12,484 nucleotides of DNA from Armatimonadota bacterium (GTDB lineage: Bacteria; Armatimonadota; Zipacnadia; Zipacnadales; UBA11051). Shown piece after piece: positions 1-7,319 of this stretch; position 1 is the first letter of the stretch, and every line of letters begins with the position of its first letter. Below the pieces are notes generated by a model. That model worked only from the letters and a program-made list of their open reading frames with translations. It made no database searches and had not been told where the DNA came from. The stretch is from positions 1 through 12,484 of the forward strand of contig JAUWOG010000018.1 of assembly GCA_030612305.1 (NCBI GenBank). The letters are read 5' to 3'. Position numbers and translations under genes: made by a program.

Positions 1-667
1 AGCCGCCCTCGCCGACCGGGACGCAGCGGCCCTTCTCCGGGTCGTCGGTCTTGATGGCGTCCTTGATGTGGACGTGGATGAGGAACGGCTTCATGCGCTC
101 GAAGGCGTCGGGGTAAGGAAGCTCGCCACCTTCGGCGAAGACCTCGTTGGCGGGGTCCCAGATTGCGCGGACGCGGGGACTGGCCATGTCCTTGTAGAGT
201 CTTTCGGCTTCGGCGGCGCTGCCGATGTGTGTGGAGGACTCGTTTTCGATGCCGATATAGACGTCTTCCTGCTCGCAGATGTTGATGGGGGTTTCGTAGG
301 CGTCGAGTATCTGCTGCCAGACGTCTTGCGGCGGGCCGGTGCGCCAGAAGGTGAAGCCGCGAATGATTTTGCAGTTGAACTCGTGGGCAAGGTGACTGCA
401 GCGGCGGTGGAGGCCGAGGTGCTGCTGGTACTGCGCGGCGGCGGCGCGGGCGCACTTGAGGATGGGCGAGGCGAGGCAGGCAACGGACATGTCGTACTCG
501 TCGAGGAGCTTCTTCATCCTGGTGACGTCGCTGTCAGGGATGTCCTGGGGCGGGTTGTCCCATACCGAGCGCGGCTCGACCATGGGCACGTCATACTCGC
601 TGCAGACCTGGAGCACGCGTTCGAAGTCCTGGGATATTTCATCGCTGATGGCACTGAGCTTAAACAT
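1..667 (-). CDS. sugar phosphate isomerase/epimerase (xylose isomerase-like TIM barrel), C-terminus cut off by window edge
   Basis: Translation from the ATG at 667 gives 222 residues open to the window edge. The family consists of metal-dependent TIM barrels that isomerise or epimerise sugars and their phosphates (AP endonuclease 2 / xylose isomerase-like superfamily). Visible hallmarks are the metal-ligand candidates Glu141 in GIENE, Asp171 in IWDPAN and His198/His200 in HVHIKDA. The usual VGEG motif is the last thing before the edge. The final ligand Glu and roughly 50-60 residues would lie beyond base 1. The start is supported by a strong Shine-Dalgarno sequence, AGAGGTGA (672-679), four bases upstream. 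No signal peptide is seen, so it is likely cytosolic. It follows the acyltransferase gene by 108 nt on the same strand and may be read from the same transcript. The substrate cannot be deduced, and a link to the FGGY kinase elsewhere in the window is only a guess. Confidence 0.85.
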   Translation of the reverse strand, partial: MFKLSAISDEISQDFERVLQVCSEYDVPMVEPRSVWDNPPQDIPDSDVTRMKKLLDEYDMSVACLASPILKCARAAAAQYQQHLGLHRRCSHLAHEFNCKIIRGFTFWRTGPPQDVWQQILDAYETPINICEQEDVYIGIENESSTHIGSAAEAERLYKDMASPRVRAIWDPANEVFAEGGELPYPDAFERMKPFLIHVHIKDAIKTDDPEKGRCVPVGEGG

Positions 668-775
668 GGGTTCACCTCTGAAGTTCGGATGTCTGATGGC
701 TGTCTATTCCTCGGTGGAGGGGGAAGCACCTGCTCTTGTGAGTTTCGATGTAGCGGTGCGGCGGTGGGAGGGTGT

Positions 776-1717
776 CTAGAAATGCACTCGGCCGATCTTG
801 AGGCGGTCGTCGCGTTGGATGTTGGACATGAGCACGGCGACGGCGAGAGAGTAGAGCCTTGCTTCGGCGCTGTCAGCGCGGGAGGTGAGGACGACGGGTG
901 CCGCAGCGCCGACGAGCACGCCGGCCACGGACTTGTGGGCCAGGAATGAGAAGGACTTGGCGAGGATGTTGCCGGCTTCGATGTTGGGGACGACGAGGAT
1001 GTCGCAATTGCCGGCGACATCGCCTGCGAGGCCCTTGACCTGAGCGGCGAGAGTGGAGACGGCATTGTCGAGTGCGAAGGGCCCGTCCACGACGCAGTCG
1101 GGGAACTGGCCGCGCCGGGCCATCACGCTGAGCGCAGCGGCATCGGTGGTAGCAGACATTTTAGGGTTGACGACCTCGACGGCGGCAAGGACGCCGACAT
1201 TGGGGCAGGCGATTCCGAAACAGCGGGCGAGATAGACAGCGTTCATGATGATGTCGGCCTTGAGGGTCAAATCCGGGGCGATGTTCATAGCGCCGTCAGT
1301 GACGAATGTGAGGCGTCCGCGGTCGAGCGTCTCGAGGAGAAATACATGGCTCATGACATAGCCACTGCGGAGGCCGGTTTCCTTGTCGAGCACCGCGCGG
1401 AGGAAATCGTCGGTGTGGATGTGGCCCTTCATGAGCATCTGTGCGCGTCCCTCGCGGACGGCGAGAGCAGCGAGGCGCGCGGCCTTGAGGTCGTCAGGCT
1501 CGTGGACCACCTCGATATCAGTCAGGTCCATGCCGACGTCGCCGGCGAGCGACTGGATAATCGCGGAGTCTCCGACGAGCAGCGGCCAGGCGATATCGCG
1601 GTCCACCGCGTCCTTGACAGCCTGCATGACACTGATTGTCTCGGCGACGGCGACGGCAACGGTGAATGTGCGCCGCTCAGCGACGGCGTCGAAAACCTGG
1701 TCAAACTGGGTGATCAT
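776..1717 (-). CDS. ptb: phosphate acyltransferase of the phosphate acetyl/butyryltransferase family (phosphotransbutyrylase-like)
   Basis: The 313-residue product matches the PTA_PTB family in length and motifs. It converts acyl-CoA plus phosphate to acyl phosphate plus CoA. Family landmarks include LMKGHIHTDDFLRAVLD (about residues 95-111), SGYVMSHVF, TDGAMNIAPDL, and the C-terminal block DILVVPNIEAGNILAKS (about 239-255) followed by VGAAAPVVLTSRADSAEA. The size is that of Ptb or the acyltransferase half of bifunctional enoyl-CoA hydratase/Pta proteins; there is no extra hydratase domain. The ATG overlaps the ispH stop as ATGA, and GGGGAG lies 11 nt upstream, so translation is probably coupled to ispH. 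No butyrate or acetate kinase is seen nearby, so the fate of the acyl phosphate is unknown. The family call is firm. Butyryl versus acetyl or branched-chain preference is inferred from overall resemblance only. Confidence 0.88.
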   Translation of the reverse strand: MITQFDQVFDAVAERRTFTVAVAVAETISVMQAVKDAVDRDIAWPLLVGDSAIIQSLAGDVGMDLTDIEVVHEPDDLKAARLAALAVREGRAQMLMKGHIHTDDFLRAVLDKETGLRSGYVMSHVFLLETLDRGRLTFVTDGAMNIAPDLTLKADIIMNAVYLARCFGIACPNVGVLAAVEVVNPKMSATTDAAALSVMARRGQFPDCVVDGPFALDNAVSTLAAQVKGLAGDVAGNCDILVVPNIEAGNILAKSFSFLAHKSVAGVLVGAAAPVVLTSRADSAEARLYSLAVAVLMSNIQRDDRLKIGRVHF

Positions 1718-2568
1718 GACGGTGGTTTCTCCCCGGCAATCTGTTTGAGGGCATTGTACACATCGCTGATAGCGCTCTCAGGGGTTGATGCGCCAGCGGT
1801 TATGCCGATTCTGTCAGCGCCTGCAATCCATTGATGCTGCAACTCGTGTGCTCGCTCGATGTGGTAGGTGCGGGAGTTGACCTCGGAGCATATCTGGGCG
1901 AGGCGGGTGGTGTTGGCACTGTGGTAGCCCCCGATGACGATCATGACATCTACCTGGCCGGCGAGGGCGAGCGAGGCCTCCTGGCGCTGTGTGGTGGCGT
2001 CGCAGATGGTGTTGCTGACGGTGAGATTGCGCGCGTGTGATAGCAGGGCGACAACAAGGGCGTTGAGGTCGCCAATGCGCTGAGTGGTCTGGCAGACGAC
2101 GGCGACGCGGTCGGTGAGCTTGAGGTCCTGGAGGTCTTGCGGTCCTTCGACGATGACGGCGCGGCCGCCGGTATGCTCCGTGATGGAACGCGCTTCGGGG
2201 TGTTCGGGTTCGCCGAGGATGAGGACCTGCCAGCCTTCGTCGGAGAGCCGCTGCGCTTCACGCTGTGCGCGAGTAACGAAGGGGCACGTGGCGTCAAGGA
2301 CGGTCACTCCGCGCTTCTGCGCCTGGTCATGGACGTCGGGGCTGCAGCCGTGAGTGCGGAGAATGACGGTATCTCCGGGGTCGAGTTGAGCGATGTCTTC
2401 GACGACACGGACGCCCTGCCGGCGGAGCTGCTCGACGACCTGCGGATTGTGGATGAGAGGGCCGAGGGTGGCAGTGAGTCGCTCACGGGCGATGGCATCA
2501 TGAGCCATCTCCAGCGCGCGGCGCACGCCGAAGCAGAATCCGCCTTCTTCTACGATGAGTATCTCCAT
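1714..2568 (-). CDS. ispH: 4-hydroxy-3-methylbut-2-enyl diphosphate reductase (IspH/LytB)
   Basis: This is the last enzyme of the MEP pathway, reducing HMBPP to IPP and DMAPP with a [4Fe-4S] cluster. The 284-residue product has all three cluster cysteines: Cys12 in GGFCFGV, Cys95 in DATCPFV and Cys189 in NTICDATTQRQ. It also has the substrate-pocket residues His40, His74 (RTHG), His123 and Glu125 (EHPEA), Thr161/162 (CQTTQ), the SAN segment at 217-219 and GASTPE near 260. It is a stand-alone reductase with no fused RpsA-type S1 domains. The ATG at 2568 is preceded by AGAGG, which overlaps the TAG stop of the upstream polyprenyl synthase (14-nt gap), so the two genes are almost certainly cotranscribed. 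That pairs precursor production with chain elongation. The downstream acyltransferase overlaps it by 4 nt. Confidence 0.97.
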   Translation of the reverse strand: MEILIVEEGGFCFGVRRALEMAHDAIARERLTATLGPLIHNPQVVEQLRRQGVRVVEDIAQLDPGDTVILRTHGCSPDVHDQAQKRGVTVLDATCPFVTRAQREAQRLSDEGWQVLILGEPEHPEARSITEHTGGRAVIVEGPQDLQDLKLTDRVAVVCQTTQRIGDLNALVVALLSHARNLTVSNTICDATTQRQEASLALAGQVDVMIVIGGYHSANTTRLAQICSEVNSRTYHIERAHELQHQWIAGADRIGITAGASTPESAISDVYNALKQIAGEKPPS

Positions 2569-2582
2569 GCGGTGGGATACCT

Positions 2583-3497
2583 CTACTTGTCACGGTCAAG
2601 GACGAGTTCGACGAGATTCGTCCAGAGCTGATTGTTGGAGGGAAGCCGGCGTGCAGCGTCAATGGCAAGGTCGGCCTCCTGGCGGGCCTTCTCTGTGGCG
2701 CCTGCGAGGCCGAGGAGGGCGGGATAGGTCATTTTGTGCGCGGCGTCGTCGGCACCAGCAGGCTTGCCAAGTTGCTCTTCGGTACCGGTGGCATCGAGTA
2801 TGTCATCGGTAATCTGGAAGAGGAGGCCGAGGCTGCGGGCGTAATCGGTGATGGCGGCGAGGCCGTCTTGTGGCGCCGCGGCAAGGATGGCTCCAGTGCG
2901 GGCCGAGGCGATGATGAGCTTTGCGGTCTTGTTGGTGTGGATGAAGCTGAGCGTGTCGGGATCGGGGGCCTGTTTCTCGGCTTCTATGTCGGCCGCCTCG
3001 CCGCCGATGAGGCCGAGCGCGCCAATGGCCTCTGCCAGTTCGGCGATGACGCGGAGCACAGCCTGCGGGCCGGCCACGTCGGACCGGACTTGTGCGACAA
3101 GCTCGAAGGCGCGGATGAAAAGAGCGTCGCCGGCAAGGAGTGCGGTGTGCTGATCGAACTGCTCATGGCATGACGGTACGCCACGCCTGAGCGGTGAGTC
3201 GTCAATGCAGGGCATGTCGTCATGGATGAGCGAGGCGGCATGGATGAACTCGATGGCCACCGCTGCAGGGAGAACCGCCTCGGCGTCGAGGCCGAAGGTG
3301 GCGGCAGCGTTGATAGTGATGAAGGCACGGACGCGTTTTCCGCCACGGGTGGAATAGTGGAGGGCCTGGAGAAGGCGGTGAGCCGGGCCGGAGGGCTGCG
3401 GGAGGAAGGCGGGGATGCGCTCGGCGAGCATGGCGGCGGTGGCGGCGAGTTGTGCCGCTGTGTCGGGTGCTGCGGGTCCTGTGGGCGAGTGGGTCAT
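2583..3497 (-). CDS. polyprenyl (geranylgeranyl/farnesyl-type) diphosphate synthase
   Basis: A 304-residue trans-prenyltransferase that condenses IPP with allylic diphosphates. Landmarks are GGKRVR (52-57), the first aspartate-rich motif DDMPCIDDSPLRRG (93-106), GDAL near 124, the TNKTAKL stretch near 188-194, and the second aspartate-rich motif ITDDILD (229-235) followed by LGKPAGAD and KMTYP. The FARM has the two-residue insertion of bacterial enzymes, and the residues 4 and 5 before it are Ser and Ala rather than aromatic. By the known chain-length rules this resembles type II GGPP synthases (CrtE) more than farnesyl synthases (IspA), so a C20 product is inferred. The second half of FARM reads DSP where many homologues have DDD or NDD. 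The ATG at 3497 has TGGAG nine bases upstream. The gene sits immediately before ispH in a coherent isoprenoid pair. Confidence 0.93.
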   Translation of the reverse strand: MTHSPTGPAAPDTAAQLAATAAMLAERIPAFLPQPSGPAHRLLQALHYSTRGGKRVRAFITINAAATFGLDAEAVLPAAVAIEFIHAASLIHDDMPCIDDSPLRRGVPSCHEQFDQHTALLAGDALFIRAFELVAQVRSDVAGPQAVLRVIAELAEAIGALGLIGGEAADIEAEKQAPDPDTLSFIHTNKTAKLIIASARTGAILAAAPQDGLAAITDYARSLGLLFQITDDILDATGTEEQLGKPAGADDAAHKMTYPALLGLAGATEKARQEADLAIDAARRLPSNNQLWTNLVELVLDRDK

Positions 3498-3543
3498 CTT
3501 GCGCTGCTCCAGTATGGGGCTGTGGCAGGTTGGGGCGAGATGG

Positions 3544-4578
3544 TCAGGAGGCGTCTCCGGTGCCGATGAGAAGCTGCCTGGGTTGAGGCTTCTCGACGAT
3601 TTCCTCGTGGAGGATGTCCCTGGCGACGCGCTTGTCGTTGCGCGTGGTGATGCGGTATGTGACTGTCCGCTTTCCGGGCTTGCCTTCGGCTTCCACCTGC
3701 GTTTGACCGCGCTTGACGGCCGGGGAGTGGCGCTTCTTGACAGGTGGCTCGATGGTTTCGTCTCTGGTCACCTCGGTGACGGTGACGACAGTGACGGCAG
3801 GGACGGCGGTGCCGACCGTGATGGTCTCGCCCGGGTGTATGGTGCGTCCCCTGAGGCCGGGGTTGAGCTCCCATAGCTCCTTGACGGGGATGCCGTGTGC
3901 CTTGGCAATCTTCTCGGGATAGTCGCCGGTTTTGATGACACAGGGCATGGGCTCGCGCCTGGTTTCTCGCAACTGGGTGACGACGTGGCGTATGTCGGTG
4001 GATATCTGGTCCGGGGGCATGTCCACCGTGCCGATGCTGACCTCAGGCTCGAGCGTCTGGGAAATGACCTTCGAGCTCTCATCACCGATGTACTGAGATT
4101 TGAGCGTGTCGAGCGCCCTCTGGGCGAGTTCTTCGGAGGCGAGTACGGCGACGTTGACGCCTTTGACGACTATCGCCGCGGCTGCGACATGGACGGTGAC
4201 CTTGTCCCTGATGGCCTCGACGCCTTCGGCGATGGAGAGTACGGGCCGGTCATCCACTTCCTCCGTGGCGTCTTCCCACTTCTCCTTGATGAAGGCCTCG
4301 CCGGGGAGGTCACCTTTGGCGGCGGCAATAATCTGCTTGCGGATCGCCTCGACATCCTTCTGGCTGGCTACAAGACAGCATGTCTGGCCATCGACTATGA
4401 CAGCGCGTGCGAAGTGGCGTCGCTGTCCGAAGGCAGCGAGGAGCAGTACGCCAGTGAGGACCACGGAGCTGATGATGAGCGCGATGCGGTGGACGCGGAG
4501 GGCGCGCTCGAGGCGGTCAGCTCGTCGCTCAGCGCGGCGCAGGGCTTCCTGGATGTCCTGGTGGGTTTCGGTGTTCAT
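3544..4578 (-). CDS. membrane-anchored LysM and G5 domain protein (envelope/peptidoglycan-binding)
   Basis: The chosen start is the ATG at 4578 (344 residues). A longer in-frame reading up to 4776 would translate the repetitive spacer and is disregarded. The N-terminus is a charged amphipathic stretch (residues 1-31), then one transmembrane segment (about 32-50), so the rest should be outside the cytoplasmic membrane. Residues 55-205 hold two loosely similar alpha/beta stretches like the propeptide regions of Firmicutes LysM/M23 proteins. LysM spans about 213-257 (CVIKTGDYPEKIAKAHGIPV, then ELNPGL and HPGETITVG). A G5 domain spans about 263-340, with the diagnostic EGKPGKRTVTYRIT core and IGTG end. 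Such proteins often end in an M23 peptidase, but this one stops after G5, so it probably binds rather than cuts the wall. SD support for the start is modest (CAGGAG about 19 nt upstream). It leads the isoprenoid genes by 46 nt. Confidence 0.82.
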   Translation of the reverse strand: MNTETHQDIQEALRRAERRADRLERALRVHRIALIISSVVLTGVLLLAAFGQRRHFARAVIVDGQTCCLVASQKDVEAIRKQIIAAAKGDLPGEAFIKEKWEDATEEVDDRPVLSIAEGVEAIRDKVTVHVAAAAIVVKGVNVAVLASEELAQRALDTLKSQYIGDESSKVISQTLEPEVSIGTVDMPPDQISTDIRHVVTQLRETRREPMPCVIKTGDYPEKIAKAHGIPVKELWELNPGLRGRTIHPGETITVGTAVPAVTVVTVTEVTRDETIEPPVKKRHSPAVKRGQTQVEAEGKPGKRTVTYRITTRNDKRVARDILHEEIVEKPQPRQLLIGTGDAS

Positions 4579-4623
4579 GGGGGGGCTTCTGGCGGTCTCC
4601 TGGGCGGGCGCACGGGCGCACGC

Positions 4624-4643
4624 AGAGCTTGGGTGCAAGCTCT
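4624..4643. other. 8-bp stem, 4-base loop hairpin in the LysM-G5 leader
   Basis: AGAGCTTG and CAAGCTCT pair perfectly around a four-base loop, 46-65 nt upstream of the LysM-G5 start codon. A second GCTTG...CAAGC stem (4648-4661) and an overlapping GCAAG...CTTGC stem (4656-4670) lie just beyond. The latter two share bases 4656-4661 and cannot form together. This might be a leader structure or simply repeat debris; no function is demonstrated. Confidence 0.45.
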
Positions 4644-4724
4644 CTCCGCTTGGGCGCAAGCTGCGCTTGCACTGCGCGCCTACAACGGCAACGACAAACG
4701 GCAAAGGCAACGGCCGGCGGGGCA

Positions 4725-4742
4725 TCCCGCGTATACGCGGGA
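4725..4742. repeat. perfect 18-bp palindrome (TCCCGCG-TATA-CGCGGGA)
   Basis: The two 7-base arms are exact reverse complements around TATA. The palindrome sits between the two CGGCAA-rich blocks in the spacer upstream of the LysM-G5 gene. It could be a protein-binding dyad or the core of a dispersed intergenic repeat. The GC-rich arms lack a following T-run on either strand, so transcription termination is not supported. Confidence 0.6.
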
Positions 4743-4801
4743 CCCTACAACGGCAAAGGGCAACGGCAAACGGCAACGGCGAAAGGCAATTGGGTGCGGG
4801 A

Positions 4802-6112
4802 TCAGGGCTTCATTTCGGTTTTGAGTATCTCGAGGGCCTTCTGGATCTGGCGCCCGTGCCATTCCTCGCCGGTCACTTCGGCGTCCTTCTCCGGGTCCGG
4901 CTCCGGGAACATGTGATCGGGCTTGACACCGCGGTCGCCATTGGCATCATCTACGCCGATGTCGGTGAGCTTGGGCGTGAGGTACACGGCGGTGGAGAGG
5001 AAGAGCGCGGAGCCATCGCGCATCTCGAGGATGGTCTGTACCTTGGACTTGCCGAAGGAGCGCCGGCCAACGATGGTGGCACGGTGGCGTTCCTGGAGCG
5101 CTCCGGCCACTATCTCGGAGGCGCTGGCGCTGCCCCGGTCTATGAGTACGACGATGGGGACGTCGTTGGGGACCTTGACTCCGGGCGTGGCGTTGAGCGG
5201 ATGCGGCTCGGTACCGCGCCCCTTGATATGGACAACGGGCCCGCCGTCGAGGAAGAAGCTGCCGACGGCGACTGCAGCGTCAAGAATCCCACCGGGATCG
5301 CCGGAGAGGTCGAAGAGGAGCGCTTTCATGCCCTGGGAGTTGAGTTTGGTGATGGCCGCTTCCATCTTGTCTTTGGCGGTCTTGTTGAAGGTGCGGAGCC
5401 AGATGTAGCCGATCTTGTTTTCTTCGTCAAGCATCTCGAACTCGACGGTGGGCAAGTCCACATTGGCGCGGGTGATCTCGACATCGAACGGCTCGTCAAG
5501 GCCTTCGCGAACCAGCTTGAGCTCGACGACAGTACCGCGTTTGCCCCGGATGCGGCGGACGACTTCGGTAAGGGTGAGGCCTTTGATTGGCTTGTCATCC
5601 ACACCGATGATTTCGTCCCCGCCGCGTATCTTGGTCTTGGAGGTGGGCCCACGCTCGATCACACGGGTGATGATGACGCGCTGTCTGTGGCTGGCAGGAT
5701 CGATCCTGGCCTCGAGGATAGCGCCGATGCCGTCGAAGTGGCCCTCGGTTTCGGTGTTAAAGTCCTTGAACTCCTTGGGGTCGAGGAAGCGGGTGTAGGG
5801 GTCCTCGAGGGCCGCAAGCATGCCCCTGATAGCGCCATAGGTGAGCTTGGTATCGTCGTCAACGGGATAGACGAACTGGTTCTTTATCTTCTCGCGGACC
5901 TGCCAGAACGTCGCGATCGGCGAGAGATCGCTGACGGTAGGGATGTCGTAGTCAAGCTCATAGCGGTGGACGCCGGGAATGATCTGGGCAAGTGGGGCGA
6001 CGACGGCGCCGATGCCGCCGAAATGGACGACGTTGCCGATGGCGAGGCCGCCGATGAAGAATCCAATGCCGACAACGAGCGTCAGCAGCGTTGAGTAGGG
6101 ATTAGGCTTCAT
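4802..6112 (-). CDS. ctpA: S41 family C-terminal processing serine protease (CtpA-like)
   Basis: The 436-residue product is a tail-specific protease, which cleaves exported substrates from their C-termini. It has an N-terminal membrane or signal-anchor segment (about residues 8-30). The S41 N-terminal helical region carries the ALEDPYTRFLDPKE signature (101-114). A PDZ domain follows (about 125-205, with RGGDEIIGVDDKPI), then the protease core. Ser330 in GSASASEI and Lys355 in SFGKSKVQ form the Ser/Lys dyad; their 25-residue spacing equals that of plant D1 protease and Bacillus CtpB. The usual LRxNPGG loop reads LSGDPGG (269-275). The C-terminus carries RGVKPDH. The ATG at 6112 is preceded by TGGAGG 11 nt upstream. 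Being 30 nt after the M23 hydrolase and in the FtsEX transcript, it may process or turn over the hydrolase; that role is inferred from known Ctp-hydrolase pairs. Confidence 0.95.
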   Translation of the reverse strand: MKPNPYSTLLTLVVGIGFFIGGLAIGNVVHFGGIGAVVAPLAQIIPGVHRYELDYDIPTVSDLSPIATFWQVREKIKNQFVYPVDDDTKLTYGAIRGMLAALEDPYTRFLDPKEFKDFNTETEGHFDGIGAILEARIDPASHRQRVIITRVIERGPTSKTKIRGGDEIIGVDDKPIKGLTLTEVVRRIRGKRGTVVELKLVREGLDEPFDVEITRANVDLPTVEFEMLDEENKIGYIWLRTFNKTAKDKMEAAITKLNSQGMKALLFDLSGDPGGILDAAVAVGSFFLDGGPVVHIKGRGTEPHPLNATPGVKVPNDVPIVVLIDRGSASASEIVAGALQERHRATIVGRRSFGKSKVQTILEMRDGSALFLSTAVYLTPKLTDIGVDDANGDRGVKPDHMFPEPDPEKDAEVTGEEWHGRQIQKALEILKTEMKP

Positions 6113-6142
6113 GTTTTCAGTGAACCTCCAGTTGGTGAGCTA

Positions 6143-7303
6143 TCAGAGGTAGTTGGCCGGGTTGCGTGGTCGGCCATTGTGTCGTACCTCGAAGTGAAGA
6201 TGGGGGCCTGTGGACCATCCGGTGCTACCGCAGCGTGCGATGGTCTGGCCACGTGAGACGGTCTGTCCGGTGCAAACGCGGATGCTTCCGCTCTGGCAGT
6301 GTCCGTAGAGGGTCGCGACGCCGCTGCCGTGGTCAATGATGACGGTGACGCCATAAGCGCCCTTCCATCCGGCGAAAACGACGCGGCCGGTGGCGGCGGC
6401 CCTGATGGGGGTGCCAGTGGGCCGGGCGATGTCCATGCCGGTATGGAGCTTGTAGATGCCGGTGATGGGATGTGTCCTCATCCCGAAGGGTGAGGAGATG
6501 CGGCCGGTCATGGGCCATGCGAGGGTACCGGCGAACTTGCCTTTGTAGGCACCGGCGATACCCGAGCCGCTGCGCATGTTGGCGAGCATGTTCTCGATGG
6601 AGCGTGAGGTGGCGTCCCATTCGGCCATCTGGCGCTCCATAGCGGCACGGTCGCTAGTGGCTTTCTTCAGGAGCCTGTCAGCAGTGCGCTTGCGCGTGGC
6701 CACAGCATTACGCTCTGTGGTGACCTTCTTGCGGAGGCCGACCTGCTCGACTTCCTTGACGCGTAGCTGGCCCTTTTGAGTTTCGCGGCGTTTCTGGTAA
6801 TCGAGCATCGCTTGAAGGAGGCGGTTGTCTTCTTCAGCCATGCGCCGGGTGAGGTCTGCGCGGGTGGCGAAATCGTTGAAATCGGTGGCATTGAGGAGGA
6901 CTTCGATGTAGGAAGGCGTGCCGGCCTTGTAGGTGACGACCATGCGCTTGTGGAGTTCCGTCTGATGGCGCTGCATGGTGTTCTCGGTGTTCTGCAGCTC
7001 CTGCTTGACTTTGCGGATGGTGGAACGAGTGTTTGCGAGTTGCCATTCGGCGTGCTTGAGGCGTCGCTCGGCTACGGCGAGTTCACGCTGGGCGACAGTG
7101 AGATCGTTGCGGGCGGTGAGCTGCTCGGCCTTGGCGGCCCGGAGGCGGCGCTCGGTCGCGGCTTTGTTGGCGTCGATGTCGTTGAGCCAACGCTGCAATG
7201 CACTGCGGGACTGTGCCGGTGCATCGGCGGGCGCGAGCAGGCAGCAGACCGCCAGGAGGGCTGTCAGTGTCCACAGTTTGCGTAGTGCGTGATGAGCAGA
7301 CAA
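6143..7303 (-). CDS. secreted coiled-coil M23 (LytM) murein endopeptidase, EnvC/PcsB-like partner of FtsEX
   Basis: The start is placed at TTG 7303 because GGAG (7311-7314) sits seven bases upstream. The longer ATG-initiated frame (7417) would overlap ftsX by about 100 bases and precede the signal peptide with unrelated sequence. The product is 386 residues. It has a Sec signal peptide (hydrophobic core about 9-24, likely cleavage after APADAPA near 30), then a long charged coiled coil (about 33-245), then an M23 domain (about 262-386). The zinc ligands His287 and Asp291 (HTGMD) and His370 (HLH), plus catalytic His335 (YGH) and His368, are all present, so the enzyme should be active, unlike E. 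coli EnvC. The coiled-coil/LytM layout directly after ftsX matches hydrolases or hydrolase activators gated by FtsEX. It would cut peptide cross-links in peptidoglycan at the division site. Confidence 0.93.
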   Translation of the reverse strand: MSAHHALRKLWTLTALLAVCCLLAPADAPAQSRSALQRWLNDIDANKAATERRLRAAKAEQLTARNDLTVAQRELAVAERRLKHAEWQLANTRSTIRKVKQELQNTENTMQRHQTELHKRMVVTYKAGTPSYIEVLLNATDFNDFATRADLTRRMAEEDNRLLQAMLDYQKRRETQKGQLRVKEVEQVGLRKKVTTERNAVATRKRTADRLLKKATSDRAAMERQMAEWDATSRSIENMLANMRSGSGIAGAYKGKFAGTLAWPMTGRISSPFGMRTHPITGIYKLHTGMDIARPTGTPIRAAATGRVVFAGWKGAYGVTVIIDHGSGVATLYGHCQSGSIRVCTGQTVSRGQTIARCGSTGWSTGPHLHFEVRHNGRPRNPANYL

Positions 7304-7310
7304 TTTGCGG

Positions 7311-7316
7311 CTCCAG
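7311..7316 (-). promoter_or_regulatory. Shine-Dalgarno (CTGGAG) deciding the TTG start of the M23 gene
   Basis: CTGGAG on the minus strand lies seven bases before the TTG at 7303 and just after the ftsX stop (7320-7322). It is the only good ribosome site near the signal-peptide start, which is why the rarer TTG codon is preferred over the upstream in-frame ATG. Confidence 0.65.
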
Positions 7317-7319
7317 AGT

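Larger units (their letters stand above)
4579..4801. repeat. 223-bp spacer with hexanucleotide-like low-complexity repeats and hairpins
   Basis: This gap lies between the S41 protease stop and the LysM-G5 start. On the plus strand it holds two blocks built from CGGCAA/CGGCAAA-like units. One runs about 4680-4713 and the other about 4745-4788, each opening with CTACAACGGCAA. Between them is a perfect 18-bp palindrome (4725-4742). Nearer the LysM gene are mutually exclusive GCTTG/CAAGC hairpins (4624-4643, 4648-4661 and 4656-4670). No U-rich tail follows any stem, so none is a classic intrinsic terminator. No convincing -35/-10 pair was found for the downstream genes on the minus strand. The block looks like dispersed intergenic repeat material rather than a gene, although one plus-strand reading frame happens to stay open across it. 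Confidence 0.7.

Noticed and set aside
68..949. 293-codon plus-strand frame opposite the epimerase and acyltransferase
   Set aside because: The minus strand carries two recognisable enzymes with ribosome sites across the same bases, so this frame is a shadow.
4579..4776. 66-residue N-terminal extension of the LysM-G5 protein
   Set aside because: It translates the repeat-rich spacer, precedes the natural charged-then-TM start and has no conserved features.
4100..6094. 664-codon plus-strand reading frame antisense to ctpA and the LysM-G5 gene
   Set aside because: It is the GC-rich mirror of the clearly conserved ctpA frame and runs through low-complexity spacer. Its predicted protein has no recognisable domain.
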